Positions 19,914 to 29,056 of a stretch of 64,000 bases of DNA are shown piece after piece. Positions within the stretch are counted from its first letter, which is position 1; every line of letters begins with the position of its first letter. The notes below the pieces were generated by a model. The model ran no database searches, had not been told where the DNA came from, and worked only from the letters and a program-made list of their open reading frames with translations. Both the position numbers and the translations under genes were made by a program. This stretch comes from Burkholderia sp. BCC0322 (lineage in GTDB: Bacteria > Pseudomonadota > Gammaproteobacteria > Burkholderiales > Burkholderiaceae): contig NZ_CADFDU010000013.1 in NCBI RefSeq assembly GCF_902833045.1, forward strand, positions 147,498 through 211,497, written 5' to 3'.

Positions 19914-21001
19914 ACTGCGCTGCCCTCCGCAACGGATTCGGTTTGATCGTCGTGCACATGACGCGCTTCAGACGCGAGCAGCGTCGCCTTGCGGCGCACA
20001 CCCCAACGATACCCGGAAAGCGCGCCGCCCTTTTGCACGACACGGTGGCACGGGATCGCGAGCGCGACCGGGTTCGATGCGCACGCGGATGCGACAGCGC
20101 GCACCGCGCGCGGCGAACCCAGCGCCTCGGCGATCTCCGAATAGCTGCGCGTTTCGCCGTACGGAATATGCGTCAGCGCCTCCCACACGCGCTGCTGGAA
20201 TGCGGTCGGCGCGATGTCCAGCGGCAGGTCGAACGCGTGCCGTGTGCCGTCCAGGTACGCGCGAATCTGCGCGACGAACGGCGCGAGTCGTCCCGGCGCT
20301 TCGGCCAGCTCGGCGCGCGCGAACGCGTCCTTCAGCTCGCCGACGAGCGCTGCCGGTTCGTCACCGAACGCGATCCGGCAGATGCCCTGCTCGGTTGCCG
20401 CGACGAGCACCGTGCCGAGCGACGTCGATGCGGTCGCATAGTCGATCCGCAAACCAGCACCCTGGCGGCGGAACGCCGACGGCGCCATCCCGAGCTCGCG
20501 CGGCACCGACGCATAGAGCCGCGACGGCGAGTTGAAGCCCGCGTCGACGGCCGCCTGCGTGACCGGCTGCCCGCTTTGCAGCGCCTGCCGCAGCGCGGCG
20601 CCGCGCTGCGCGGCCTGGTACTGCCGCGGCGACACGCCGACCACGCGCTTGAAAAGCCGCTGAAGATGAAACGGGCTGACGTGCACGGCATCGCTCAGTT
20701 GCCGCAGCGTGAGCCGCTCGGCATGCGCATCGAGCACCGCACACGCGCGATTGACGATCTCGAGTTCGCGCGGCAGCCCCTCCGGCTGGCAGCGCTTGCA
20801 GGGCCGGAAGCCGGCCGCACGCGCGGCGGCCGGATCGGCGAAGAAGGACACATTTTCGCGACGCGGCAGCCGCGACGCGCAGGTCGGGCGGCAGAACACG
20901 CCGGTCGTGCTCACGGCGTAGAAGAACGCGCCGTCCGCATGCGGATCGCGCTCGGTGACGGCGCCCCAGCGGGCATCATCGGTCGGATAGGCGGTTTTCA
21001 T
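19910..21001 (-). CDS. ada: bifunctional Ada methyltransferase and transcription activator
   Basis: A 363-residue protein with the full Ada layout. The N-terminal zinc domain has Cys37, Cys41, Cys68 and Cys71, the first being the phosphotriester methyl acceptor. An AraC-type HTH follows (LTLRQLSDAVHVSPFHLQRLFKR, about 95-117) and then the O6-methylguanine methyltransferase with the active cysteine in IPCHRVV near the end. It repairs methylated DNA and, once methylated, activates its own operon. The start at 21001 gives MKTAYPTDDARW; the longer frame adds unrelated residues. Confidence 0.95.
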   Translation of the reverse strand: MKTAYPTDDARWGAVTERDPHADGAFFYAVSTTGVFCRPTCASRLPRRENVSFFADPAAARAAGFRPCKRCQPEGLPRELEIVNRACAVLDAHAERLTLRQLSDAVHVSPFHLQRLFKRVVGVSPRQYQAAQRGAALRQALQSGQPVTQAAVDAGFNSPSRLYASVPRELGMAPSAFRRQGAGLRIDYATASTSLGTVLVAATEQGICRIAFGDEPAALVGELKDAFARAELAEAPGRLAPFVAQIRAYLDGTRHAFDLPLDIAPTAFQQRVWEALTHIPYGETRSYSEIAEALGSPRAVRAVASACASNPVALAIPCHRVVQKGGALSGYRWGVRRKATLLASEARHVHDDQTESVAEGSAV

Positions 21002-21239
21002 CTGAACCTCGCACTCTCTAGTGTAGATGGTGCCTACTCTAGACATCGGCACGTGCCGTCGCGCCCTGAATCTTGCTCTGTGATTCGCCCCGGATAATCG
21101 GGGACGCATCGACTAAAAATAGATTCGGCAAACCGCGCGCCGGCTGTTCCAGCGCGGTTTTCGTCATCGTCCTGTCACCATTTTGCTGCACTGCGGATGC
21201 GACAAATCGCCGTCCTGACGTTTTTTTGCATTCGGAATA
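21002..21239. other. ada upstream region, no gene
   Basis: This stretch between ada and the sRNA promoter holds the ada promoter region, with a near-palindromic TCTAGTGTAGATGG..CTCTAGA stretch at about 21018-21041. No coding frame is supported. Confidence 0.4.
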
Positions 21240-21268
21240 TTGCGTCGCACCATCGCCGTGTGTATAGT
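21240..21268 (+). promoter_or_regulatory. sigma70-type promoter of candidate sRNA
   Basis: TTGCGT (21240-21245), a 17-base spacer and TATAGT (21263-21268) form a good promoter. No protein gene starts within reach before the strong terminator at 21307, so it should drive a short RNA starting near 21275. Confidence 0.6.
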
Positions 21269-21274
21269 TGGAAC

Positions 21275-21341
21275 TGTCTCCTCCATGTCTCCTCCTGATA
21301 TGGATTAAGCCCGTTCCGCTCTGCGTGAACGGGCTTTTTTT
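21275..21341 (+). ncRNA. candidate CU-rich small RNA (~67 nt)
   Basis: A promoter at 21240-21268 and a strong terminator at 21307-21341 bracket about 67 bases with no gene. The 5' part carries two exact copies of GTCTCCTCC (21276-21284 and 21287-21295), each complementary to ribosome-binding sequences of the GGAGGA kind. The 3' half is the Rho-independent hairpin with a 7-T tail typical of Hfq-dependent RNAs. This layout suggests a trans-acting repressor of translation. It could instead be the leader of the VOC gene 90 bases downstream, but the terminator argues against that. Confidence 0.6.
21307..21341 (+). terminator. intrinsic terminator of candidate sRNA
   Basis: AAGCCCGTTC (21307-21316) pairs with GAACGGGCTT (21327-21336), and a run of T follows to 21341. 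It is one of the cleanest terminators in the window. Confidence 0.85.
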
Positions 21342-21430
21342 CGTCCGTCGATTGTGCCGCGTTCCAGCCGGCGGCGCAGGCGCGATGCGTCTACACTCGA
21401 TGCTCGTGGACCGCGAAGGAGTGCCTGCCC

Positions 21431-21844
21431 ATGAAACCGATCATCCGCGCGATCGATCACGTGGTACTGCGCGTGACGGACATGGCCGCGATGACGCGCT
21501 TTTACTGCGATGTCGTCGGCTGCCATGTGGAAAAGGAGCAGCCCGATCTGGGCCTCGTGCAGCTGCGCGCCGGCGACGCGCTGATCGACCTGCTGTCGGT
21601 CGGCGGCCCGATCGACCGTCCCGACAGCGGCCCGCCCGGCACCGGACGCAATCTCGATCACCTGTGCCTGCGCGTCGAGCCGTTCGACCCCGACGCTTTG
21701 ACCGCCCATTTCGCCGCACATGGCGCACGGCCGGGCGCGCCCGCGGAGCGCTACGGCGCCGGCGGCTACGGGCCGTCGATCTACCTGTTCGACCCGGAAG
21801 GCAACATGCTCGAATTCAAGGGGCCGCCGGCCGCGATCGGCTGA
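21431..21844 (+). CDS. VOC (glyoxalase-fold) family protein
   Basis: A 137-residue vicinal-oxygen-chelate protein with two beta-alpha-beta-beta-beta halves. Probable metal ligands are in IDHVVLRV near the N-terminus, LDHLCLRV near residue 78, and EGNMLEFKG near the C-terminus. The family includes glyoxalases, dioxygenases and antibiotic-binding proteins, and the sequence alone does not choose between them. AAGGAG sits about 10 bases before the ATG. Transcribed alone, after the sRNA terminator. Confidence 0.85.
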   Translation: MKPIIRAIDHVVLRVTDMAAMTRFYCDVVGCHVEKEQPDLGLVQLRAGDALIDLLSVGGPIDRPDSGPPGTGRNLDHLCLRVEPFDPDALTAHFAAHGARPGAPAERYGAGGYGPSIYLFDPEGNMLEFKGPPAAIG

Positions 21845-21865
21845 ACGCAGCCGGCGCGCAGGCCG

Positions 21866-22420
21866 TCACGCGTCCGCGCGCGCCTTCAGCACCGTCCATT
21901 CGACCGCCACCGGATCGTGGTCGGCGCTCGAGATCCACGCGGCGCCGTCCTGCACCGTGCATTGCAGGCGCATCGTGCGCTCCGCGAGTTTCCCGAGCGC
22001 GGCCGCGACACCGTCGTTCAGCGACAGCACCTGCACGTTGCGCAGCCGTTCGACCTTGCTGCGCACACCCTGCCACCAGATATCCGACGTCTTGCCGCCG
22101 TATGCGATCACCGTGACCTGCCCGGCGCGGCCGGCCGCCTTCGAGATGCGCCGCTCGTCGGGCTGGCCGGCTTCGATCCAGACGTCGATCGCACCGGTCA
22201 GGTCCTTCTGCCACAGATCGGGTTCGTCGACGTCCGACAATCCCTTGCAGAATTCGAGCCGCTCGTGCGCGAACAGCGCGAACGCGACGATGCGCACCAT
22301 CATCCGGTCGTCGGTTTCCGACGGATGGCGCGCCACCGTCAGCGCGTGATCGGCGTAGTAATGCCGATCCATGTCGGCGATTTGAAGTTCGGCTTTGTAG
22401 ATCGTGGATTTCAGCGCCAT
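21866..22420 (-). CDS. yaeQ: YaeQ family protein
   Basis: A 184-residue YaeQ protein, recognised by ALKSTIYKAELQIADMDRHYY at the N-terminus, HPSETDDRMMVRIVAFALF near 32 and DLWQKDLTGAIDVWIEAGQP near 68. The family has a PD-(D/E)XK-like fold and an unclear biochemical role; the E. coli member has been linked to transcription elongation. The start at 22420 matches the conserved N-terminus; the longer frame is not conserved in character. It converges on the VOC gene. Confidence 0.9.
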   Translation of the reverse strand: MALKSTIYKAELQIADMDRHYYADHALTVARHPSETDDRMMVRIVAFALFAHERLEFCKGLSDVDEPDLWQKDLTGAIDVWIEAGQPDERRISKAAGRAGQVTVIAYGGKTSDIWWQGVRSKVERLRNVQVLSLNDGVAAALGKLAERTMRLQCTVQDGAAWISSADHDPVAVEWTVLKARADA

Positions 22421-22514
22421 GCGGATACGGCCCGGGCGGGCATTCGGTTCGGTCGGGCCGTGATGATACCGAATGCGCGCCGTCCGGCGTGCGTCATGCG
22501 CCACCCACAGCGCA

Positions 22515-22538
22515 ACGGCCCGGCATGTGCCGGGCCGT
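22515..22538 (-). terminator. G/C hairpin, probable terminator
   Basis: An 11 bp perfect stem (22515-22525 with 22528-22538) lies after the 22610 gene on the minus strand. There is little T-tract, so it may act as a weak terminator or an RNA-stabilising hairpin. Confidence 0.45.
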
Positions 22539-22609
22539 GTTCGGTTCCCGCCGCCGGCTTATCGGGCCGGCGCGCTCGCGCGTCGTGTGACAGCGCGGTG
22601 AATGGACGG

Positions 22610-22957
22610 TTACTGCTTGACGAAGCGCGAATCGGTCCAGAGGCCCTGCTGGTCGCTGTTGTCGGCACTGACGAACTGCACGTCGCCCTGGTCGACCGAC
22701 ACCACGCGGAAGCGCTGGCCTTCCGGCACCGACAGGCAACGATAGTCGTCGAAGTATTGCTGTTTCGCCTGCGACTTGCCGTCACGCTCGTGACTCAGTA
22801 CGGAGTCCAGATTGTCTTTCGACAGGCAGCCCCATGCGTTCTTCGTCAACTGGATTTCCTGCTTCGGCTTGACGGCCGAATCGCCACCGGCTTGGGCAAT
22901 CGACACCGCGCAACATGCGCCGACGAGGGCAAAGAGGATACCGGTACGCTTCATCAT
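22610..22957 (-). CDS. small exported protein of unknown function
   Basis: A 115-residue protein with a clear signal peptide (MMKRTGILFALVGACCAVSIAQA, cleaved before GGDS). The mature part of about 92 residues has two cysteines (NAWGCLSKD and DYRCLSVPEG) that could form a disulphide, and ends in QGLWTDSRFVKQ. I do not recognise the family. GGAG about 9 bases before the ATG supports the start. It is transcribed alone and is probably periplasmic. Confidence 0.75.
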   Translation of the reverse strand: MMKRTGILFALVGACCAVSIAQAGGDSAVKPKQEIQLTKNAWGCLSKDNLDSVLSHERDGKSQAKQQYFDDYRCLSVPEGQRFRVVSVDQGDVQFVSADNSDQQGLWTDSRFVKQ

Positions 22958-23445
22958 GTTCTGTCTCCAGGCTTGCGGGCACCAGGCTTGGGTTAGCTAT
23001 GTGTTTAAAGGTGATCGTGAACCCGCGTTTTTCACTTTAGAAGACCGGCAAGCGATATCAAGCACATTTGTTGTGCGACCGCAATAGCGGCGGATTGTCG
23101 CACCCCGTGCGCAGCCCGTTTTTCGCACCCTGCGCAGGCACGACGACGCGCACCGCCCTGCGAACCGGCCCGCGCCGCCAGGCGGAAAGCGTTACGCAGC
23201 AAGACTTTCATCAAAGTTACAATGCGGCGATTGAACGGTTTGGATAATCCATTTCGCTATCCGGATCATTTTGATGCGCTGCACATAAAGTCATCCGAAA
23301 CGATTCGACTTTACCGCAACGCGGAATCGCATTTACCTGACACAAGAAAAATGCCAGGTATAAGCAAATCCGTATTTATCCGTACTTCTCCGCATGTATT
23401 CAGCGCCCGCGGAAGCCCCGCCGCAAGCGCCTTTCGCCAGCGCGT
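22958..23445. other. 488 bp intergenic, no gene supported
   Basis: The region between the small exported protein and speG is A/T-richer than its surroundings from about 23200. A plus-strand frame (23222-23488) has no ribosome site, no recognisable motif and runs into speG on the other strand, so I do not call it. TGCCAGGTATAAGC and similar stretches show no clear promoter. Confidence 0.4.
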
Positions 23446-24009
23446 TTACCCTGCCTTATTCGGGGTGGATTGCTGGCGCTCGAAATAATCGCGCTGAAAA
23501 ATGCACATGCGATAAGCGTTGTGATACGCGCCGTTTCCGAAAAATTCTTCCTTCAATTCAGCCTCGTGCTGGAATCCGCATTTTTCGTATACATGAATCG
23601 CCGCCGCATTCGACGTATCGACGATCAGGTACAGCTTGCGCATGTTCAGCACCTTGAACGCATACTCGATCGCGAGGCGCGTCGCCTGCCCCGCATAGCC
23701 GCGCCCCTGGCATTGCGGCGCGATGATGATCTGGAACTCGCCGCGGCGATGGATGTAGTCGAGCTCGATCAGCTCGACGAGGCCGACCAGTTCGCCTTGC
23801 GCATCGACCGCGACGAAACGGCGCTCGCGCTGGTCGTGCACGTGGCGGTCGTACAGTTGTGACAGCTCCGAGAAGGTTTCGTACGGCTCCTCGAACCAGT
23901 AGCGCATGATCTTTGCGTCGTTGTTCAGTTCGTGGACGAAGCGCAGGTCCTGGCGCTCCAGCGGCCGCAGTGCGAGCGTGTTGGTATCGTTCTGGAGTTG
24001 CATGTTCAT
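23446..24009 (-). CDS. speG: spermidine N1-acetyltransferase
   Basis: A 187-residue GNAT acetyltransferase, close in length and pattern to E. coli SpeG (186 residues): [48 protein letters not shown] and the acetyl-CoA loop [12 protein letters not shown]. It acetylates spermidine and spermine and so limits polyamine toxicity. Two in-frame ATGs (24009 and 24003) follow AAGGAC; the second has the better spacing, and both give nearly the same protein. Transcribed alone. Confidence 0.88.
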   Translation of the reverse strand: MNMQLQNDTNTLALRPLERQDLRFVHELNNDAKIMRYWFEEPYETFSELSQLYDRHVHDQRERRFVAVDAQGELVGLVELIELDYIHRRGEFQIIIAPQCQGRGYAGQATRLAIEYAFKVLNMRKLYLIVDTSNAAAIHVYEKCGFQHEAELKEEFFGNGAYHNAYRMCIFQRDYFERQQSTPNKAG

Positions 24010-24141
24010 GTCCTTTTTGATGCCGGCGCACGTGCGGCAAGGCCGCATCCGGGCCTGTCCTGCACTGTAAGAAATTGAACGCGGGCGAAGTTCAGAGCCT
24101 AGAATGTGAGCAAGGGTTCCTGCCACCGCAAGGAGGCTATC

Positions 24142-24312
24142 GTGTTCGAGCAAGTTATCCTCGGAATTTTCCTCGTGCTGCCGCTCGTCATCGTGGCGGC
24201 GCTGTTTTCCGACGAACTTTGGCAGGAACATCGGCGCCAGCATCCGCGCGACGAAAACGCACCGCACATCGACTGGAAGCATCCGTGGCGCCGCGTGCGA
24301 CGCGAGCATTGA
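24142..24312 (+). CDS. small single-pass membrane protein
   Basis: A 56-residue protein that starts at GTG 24142, chosen because a perfect AGGAGG sits 5 bases before it. It has one hydrophobic helix ([18 protein letters not shown]) and a basic, histidine-rich tail with [19 protein letters not shown]. Function unknown. It lies divergent from speG. Confidence 0.65.
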   Translation: MFEQVILGIFLVLPLVIVAALFSDELWQEHRRQHPRDENAPHIDWKHPWRRVRREH

Positions 24313-24473
24313 GTCGATCGCCGTTCATCCGCGGGGCGGGGCGCGCCGGCCTGGCCGCCCCGGCATGCGAGCGCGTCACGCGCCCCGCGACGTGCCCCGT
24401 CAAGCACCCGAATTCCGCCTCGATCCGAATACCGCTCAAGCCGCCCAACCCGCTCACTCCGCGAGATGCCGCC

Positions 24474-24722
24474 GTGAACGACCAGCCCGCCCCGCCTCCG
24501 CACGACATTCCCAACGAAACGATCGACCTGCAGATCGCCGACGTGCTGGCAGCCGTCCGCTACCCGGCCAACAAGGACGCGATCGTCGATGCCGCGCGCG
24601 ACGCCGGCGCCAGCAACGAAGTGCTGTCGATGCTCGACGGCCTTCCCGAACAGGACTACGCGGACGTCAACGCCGTCACGCAGTGGGTCGCCGGCAACTT
24701 CGGTCCGGGCCTCGGGGTTTGA
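24474..24722 (+). CDS. DUF2795 protein
   Basis: An 82-residue soluble protein. The core IADVLAAVRYPANKDAIVDA followed by DAGASNEVLSMLDGLPEQDY fits DUF2795, small helical proteins of unknown function that often accompany stress genes. The GTG at 24474 is the first start that leaves only the domain plus a short leader; no strong ribosome site is visible, and the open frame extends much further upstream, so the start is uncertain. Confidence 0.7.
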   Translation: MNDQPAPPPHDIPNETIDLQIADVLAAVRYPANKDAIVDAARDAGASNEVLSMLDGLPEQDYADVNAVTQWVAGNFGPGLGV

Positions 24723-24831
24723 GCGCGTATCCATAACGCGATAGCATCAGGCCGCACCGGTCGCGTAGCGGCTGGCTGCCTGTCGTCCGGCGCGAGACCG
24801 GGCGTTTTCGCCTACGTGCCCGGGGAACTCC

Positions 24832-26190
24832 ATGGAAGGCATCCTGATCCAGCACACGACGCGCCGTCAGCTCTGGTTCGGCGCACTGACGGCACTCGTC
24901 ATCGTGCTCGCGCTCGGGATCGCCGCGCCGCACGCGAACGTCGCGCTGCCGGCCGTCGAGCCGTTCATGCCGATGTGCGCGCTCACCGTGTTCACCACCG
25001 CGAGCATCGCGGCGTTCTTTCTCGGCGCGCAGTTCACCGTGACGCGCCAGCCGGTGCTCGGCGCGCTCGGCGGCGCCTACGCGTTCACCGCGCTCGCCGT
25101 CGCATTGCAACTGCTCACCTTTCCCGGCGTGTTCGCGCCGCACGGGCTGTTCGGTGCGCAACCGCAAAGCGCCGCGTGGATGTGGATCTTCTGGCATGCC
25201 GGCTTCCCGGCTTTCGTGATGGTTGCGCTGCTCGCGCGCGAGCGGCTGGCGCGCGCACCGATCGGCGCGCAGCAGACACGCTGGTGGACGCTCGCGCTGA
25301 TCGGCGGGCCGGCTGTCGTCGCCGGGCTGCTCTGCCTGTTCGCGCTGAACGTGTCGCTGCCGCCCGCGTTTCATCCGCCGGGCGACGCGGCCGTGCTGCC
25401 CGTCAACGCGGTCGCGCTGGTCGTGTGGCTGCTCAACGCGCTGGCGCTCGTTGCCGTGCTGGCCACCGGCCGGCTGCGCACGACGCTCGACCTGTGGCTC
25501 GCGATCGCGGTGCTCGCGTGCCTCACCGATACGACGCTGAACCTGATGAGCACCAACCGCTTCACGGTCGGCTGGTATCTCGCGCGCGTGTTCAGCATGT
25601 TCACGCCGGGCGTGCTCGTGTGCGTGCTCGCGTGGGAAGTGACGAAGCTGTACCAGCAGCTGTTCGAGGCGCACGCGACGCTGATTCGTTCGTCCGCGCG
25701 TGACGGCCTGACGGGCGCGTTCAACCGCAGCCACTTCAACGATCATTTCCACATGCTGTTCCTGCAGGCGCGGCGGCAAGGCGAACCGCTGTCGCTGCTG
25801 ATGGTCGACGTCGACCACTTCAAGGCATACAACGATGCGTTCGGTCACGTGAAGGGTGACGCATGCCTGATCGCGGTCGCGAATGCGCTGGCCGGCGCGG
25901 TGCGGCGGCCGGCGGACATCGTCGCGCGCTATGGCGGCGAGGAGTTCGCGATCGTGCTGCCGAACACGGGCGCGCGCGGCGCGCGGGTGGTCGCCGAGGA
26001 AGCGCGCGAAGCGGTGCTGCGGCTCGATCTCGCGATGCCGGCGTCGCCTGCCGGGCGCGTGAGCGTGAGCGTCGGCTGCGCGACCGTGTCGGCCGACGAT
26101 CTGTCGACACCCGATGCGTTGATCGAAGCCGCCGATGCCGCGCTGTATCGTGCGAAGGATACGGGGCGAAACAGGGTCGTCACCGCCTGA
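24832..26190 (+). CDS. MASE4-GGDEF diguanylate cyclase
   Basis: A 452-residue membrane enzyme. Residues 10-260 form a sensor with about seven or eight hydrophobic helices of the MASE4 type. The GGDEF domain follows, with RDGLTGAFNRSHF, VDVDHFKAYND and the active site RYGGEEF near 368. An RPAD motif five residues before GGEEF matches the RxxD inhibitory site, so product inhibition is expected. It makes cyclic di-GMP. The ligand sensed is unknown. CGGGGAAC lies just before the ATG. Confidence 0.92.
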   Translation: MEGILIQHTTRRQLWFGALTALVIVLALGIAAPHANVALPAVEPFMPMCALTVFTTASIAAFFLGAQFTVTRQPVLGALGGAYAFTALAVALQLLTFPGVFAPHGLFGAQPQSAAWMWIFWHAGFPAFVMVALLARERLARAPIGAQQTRWWTLALIGGPAVVAGLLCLFALNVSLPPAFHPPGDAAVLPVNAVALVVWLLNALALVAVLATGRLRTTLDLWLAIAVLACLTDTTLNLMSTNRFTVGWYLARVFSMFTPGVLVCVLAWEVTKLYQQLFEAHATLIRSSARDGLTGAFNRSHFNDHFHMLFLQARRQGEPLSLLMVDVDHFKAYNDAFGHVKGDACLIAVANALAGAVRRPADIVARYGGEEFAIVLPNTGARGARVVAEEAREAVLRLDLAMPASPAGRVSVSVGCATVSADDLSTPDALIEAADAALYRAKDTGRNRVVTA

Positions 26191-26340
26191 AAACGTCTGC
26201 TGTTTGGCTATTTGTTACGGTCATTGTGACCGGAATAATCCGCCGTTACGGATTGCGGAGCAGGGAAACGATCGCTTACAGCCGGTGTTGCGGGCGCTCG
26301 CTATGCTGGGTTTCACATTGAACCCGAGCAGGTGGACGCG

Positions 26341-26460
26341 ATGAAGAAAACCCTTTTGCTGATTGCCAGCGTCGCCGTGCTATTGAGCGGCTGTATCGTG
26401 GTGCCGGACGGCGGGTACTACGGTGGTGGCGGGTATTACCATCACCATCATTGGGATTGA
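26341..26460 (+). CDS. 39-residue lipoprotein
   Basis: A short gene reading MKKTLLLIASVAVLLSGC, then IVVPDGG, a Gly/Tyr-rich stretch and a His4 cluster before WD. The signal peptide ends in a lipobox (LLSGC) with cysteine 18 as the lipid-anchored residue. AGGTGG lies about 7 bases before the ATG. The mature part of about 22 residues is rich in Gly, Tyr and His, which suggests surface display or metal contact, though no role is known. Confidence 0.7.
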   Translation: MKKTLLLIASVAVLLSGCIVVPDGGYYGGGGYYHHHHWD

Positions 26461-26504
26461 GGCGGATGGGGTCCGGACGAGTCGAGCCGGACCCGCTCAC
26501 GCGA

Positions 26505-27200
26505 TCAGGCCGGCGTGGTCAGCTCGGCATGCAGCAGAAATATCTGTAGCGCTGCCCGCGTTTCGTAGTGGAGACGCTCGAGGCGCGCATCCTTTTCAGC
26601 GTCTTCGATCAGATTGCGCACGTCATCGAACTGGTAGGGCTCGCCCAGCAGTTCGGCCATGTCGATCTGGAAGTACGTGCACTCGCCGTACGGCCGCTTG
26701 CCGTCGATGTAGGACAGCGGCCAGAAGTCATCCATCTCCAGCACCGCGTCGATCGAGTAATCGTCGAGCGTTCTCCAGATGGTCCCCTGCAGGATAGCGA
26801 GATGTTCGGCGCGAAATTCGAAACGCCCCGACGCGTCGACACCACTTTCCGGGTAATCGAACGCATCGCGCAATTCCGCCGGGATCATGTATTGTCCCGG
26901 CGCCAACTCGCCCGCGACCGTGACGAATTCGGATATGACGTGGCCGAGTTCTGCCAGCGTGCGAATGGCCATCGCGTCATCGTCGGTTTCGAGGATCGCC
27001 TTGGCCAGATCGACTGTGGCACCGTCTCCCGTCAGCGGCTGCTCGGGAACGATGGCCGGTGCGCCCGATTCGACTGGCAGCCACCCGACGCGCAGCTTTC
27101 TCATCAATGCGACGTGACGGGGCGCCAGGTCGGGATACGGCGCGTCGTCGGCAAAGACGGCGCGAAGAATGGCGTTGCGATCAGTCGGATGGGTTGGCAT
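26505..27200 (-). CDS. hypothetical protein
   Basis: A 231-residue acidic soluble protein with no signal peptide or membrane helix. Notable parts are HVALMRKLRVGWLPVESGAP, ELGHVISEFVTVAGELAPGQY, DDFWPLSYIDGKRPYGE and a charged helical C-terminus. I do not recognise the family. The start at 27200 (MPTHPTDRNA) is chosen over an in-frame ATG 54 bases upstream because the upstream residues are low-complexity; this is a weak choice. The stop codon is 44 bases from the preceding small lipoprotein gene, on the other strand. Confidence 0.65.
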   Translation of the reverse strand: MPTHPTDRNAILRAVFADDAPYPDLAPRHVALMRKLRVGWLPVESGAPAIVPEQPLTGDGATVDLAKAILETDDDAMAIRTLAELGHVISEFVTVAGELAPGQYMIPAELRDAFDYPESGVDASGRFEFRAEHLAILQGTIWRTLDDYSIDAVLEMDDFWPLSYIDGKRPYGECTYFQIDMAELLGEPYQFDDVRNLIEDAEKDARLERLHYETRAALQIFLLHAELTTPA

Positions 27201-27316
27201 TGGAGCCCTCGGCGTAATGCGCACGGCCAGCGTCGGCAGCGCGACGGGATTCAACTTCGGCAGACGTCAGCGATTGGCGCGCGACGAAGGACTGTCGAAT
27301 TTCAAATGCGCGGGAC

Positions 27317-28711
27317 TTACTTCCCGATACAAAACCTGCTGAAAATCACCCCCAGCAGATCATCCGAAGTGAACTCCCCGGTAATCGCATTGAGCTGCTC
27401 CTGCGCAAGCCGAAGCTCCTCGGCAAACAGATCCAACGACTGCGCCCTTTGCTCCGCATGATCTGCGGCCTGCGCCAGATGCTCCTGCGCGGCCCGCAAC
27501 GCGATCAGATGCCGTTCGCGCGCGAGATACACGCCTTCGGCCCCCGCCTGCCACCCCGCGATCCGCAGCAACTCCGCACGCAGCATGTCGATCCCGTCGC
27601 CGCGCTTCGCCGACAGATGCACCTCCGTCAGATCGCCTTCCGCGGCCGGATGTTCGACGCAAGCCGGCACGCCGGTCAGATCCGTCTTGTTCAGCACGCG
27701 CACCACCGGCACGCCGCCCGGAAACCGCGCCGCGATCGTCTCGTCGTCCGCCGTCATCCCCGTGCGTGAATCGAGCAAATGCAGCACGACGTCCGCGCGC
27801 TCGATCTCGCTCCACGTGCGTGCGATACCGATCCGCTCGACTTCATCCTCCGTCTCGCGCAACCCGGCCGTATCGATGATGTGCAGCGGAATCCCTTCGA
27901 CCTGGATCGTCTGCGCGACCTTGTCGCGCGTCGTGCCCGCGATCGGCGTGACGATCGCCAGTTCCGCGCCGGCCAGCGCATTCAGCAACGACGACTTGCC
28001 GACGTTCGGCTGCCCCGCGAGCACGACCGACAGCCCTTCGCGCAGCAACGCCCCCTGGCGCGCGTCGCCCAGCACGTGCGCGAGCTGCGCGCGAATCTTC
28101 GCGAGCTTGCCACGCGCGTCGGCCGCTTCGAGAAAATCGATCTCTTCTTCCGGAAAATCGAGCGTCGCCTCGACCAGCATCCGCAGCGTGATCACGTCGT
28201 CGACGAGCGCATGGATCTGCCGCGAGAACGCGCCATCGAGCGAACGCCCGGCCGAACGCGCGGCGGCTTCGGTGCTCGCCTCGATCAGGTCGGCAACGGC
28301 CTCGGCCTGCGCGAGATCGAGCTTGTCGTTCAGGAACGCGCGTCGCGTGAATTCACCGGGCTCCGCGAGCCGCAGCCCGAAACCGCGCCCTGCATCGAGG
28401 CAGCGCTGCAGCAGCAGCTGCATCACGATCGGCCCGCCGTGCCCCTGCAGCTCGAGCACGTGCTCGCCGGTGTACGAATGCGGCGCCGGGAAGTACAGCG
28501 CGATTCCGCGGTCGAGCGGCGCGCCGTGCTCGTCGAGGAACGGCACGTAGCTCGCGTGGCGCGGTGCGAGCTTCTGCCCGCACAACGCGTCGATCAGCGG
28601 CAACGCGGCCGCCTCGCCACCGCGCCCGAACGACACGCGGACGACCCCGATGCCCCCCCGGCCGGCAGCGGTGGCAATGGCGACGATCGGATCGGAATCG
28701 GTAGCGAGCAT
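27317..28711 (-). CDS. mnmE: tRNA modification GTPase MnmE
   Basis: A 464-residue GTPase that with MnmG makes carboxymethylaminomethyl-uridine at the wobble position of certain tRNAs. It has the N-terminal tetrahydrofolate-binding domain ([20 protein letters not shown]), the helical domain, the inserted G domain with [14 protein letters not shown] near 225, IAGTTRDKV and NKTD, and the terminal FCIGK with the catalytic cysteine. The start at 28711 gives the family's [15 protein letters not shown]. It marks the left end of the conserved replication-gene neighbourhood. Confidence 0.97.
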   Translation of the reverse strand: MLATDSDPIVAIATAAGRGGIGVVRVSFGRGGEAAALPLIDALCGQKLAPRHASYVPFLDEHGAPLDRGIALYFPAPHSYTGEHVLELQGHGGPIVMQLLLQRCLDAGRGFGLRLAEPGEFTRRAFLNDKLDLAQAEAVADLIEASTEAAARSAGRSLDGAFSRQIHALVDDVITLRMLVEATLDFPEEEIDFLEAADARGKLAKIRAQLAHVLGDARQGALLREGLSVVLAGQPNVGKSSLLNALAGAELAIVTPIAGTTRDKVAQTIQVEGIPLHIIDTAGLRETEDEVERIGIARTWSEIERADVVLHLLDSRTGMTADDETIAARFPGGVPVVRVLNKTDLTGVPACVEHPAAEGDLTEVHLSAKRGDGIDMLRAELLRIAGWQAGAEGVYLARERHLIALRAAQEHLAQAADHAEQRAQSLDLFAEELRLAQEQLNAITGEFTSDDLLGVIFSRFCIGK

Positions 28712-29056
28712 GGGAATCGGATGAATGGGATGAATCGGGTGATCGGTGAATATGGTGCGCCCGCGCAACAGGTCGGGCATCGGAACGCCGGCATTGTAGC
28801 GTGCCGGCTCGCACGTCACCGGCCGCCGCGCAGGATTCGGACACGCTCGAATTTATCCCGCTGGGGATAAGCCGAGTATCATCCCGGCGCAATGTCACAG
28901 CCACCGTTTCGGACGAGTATGCCTGCTGGAGCGGCCCAATGCTATGGCCCTCAATTCCGCCACGCACCTCGGTCAAGACCGGGATTCGTCCGAACGAGAT
29001 ACGTTTATCCCGAATGGTTGTCTGAAATGCGGCGGTGGAATTGCACAATCTCCCCC
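28712..29056. promoter_or_regulatory. divergent region with TTATCCC repeats
   Basis: The region between mnmE and the HTH gene holds an inverted repeat TTATCCC-GCTG-GGGATAA (28853-28870) and a further TTTATCCC at 29004-29011, about 45 bases before the HTH start. These may be sites for the HTH protein itself. No gene is visible here. Confidence 0.35.

Noticed and set aside
23222-23488. An 88-codon plus-strand frame between the small exported protein and speG
   Set aside because: No ribosome site, no motif, and overlap with the 3' end of speG on the other strand.
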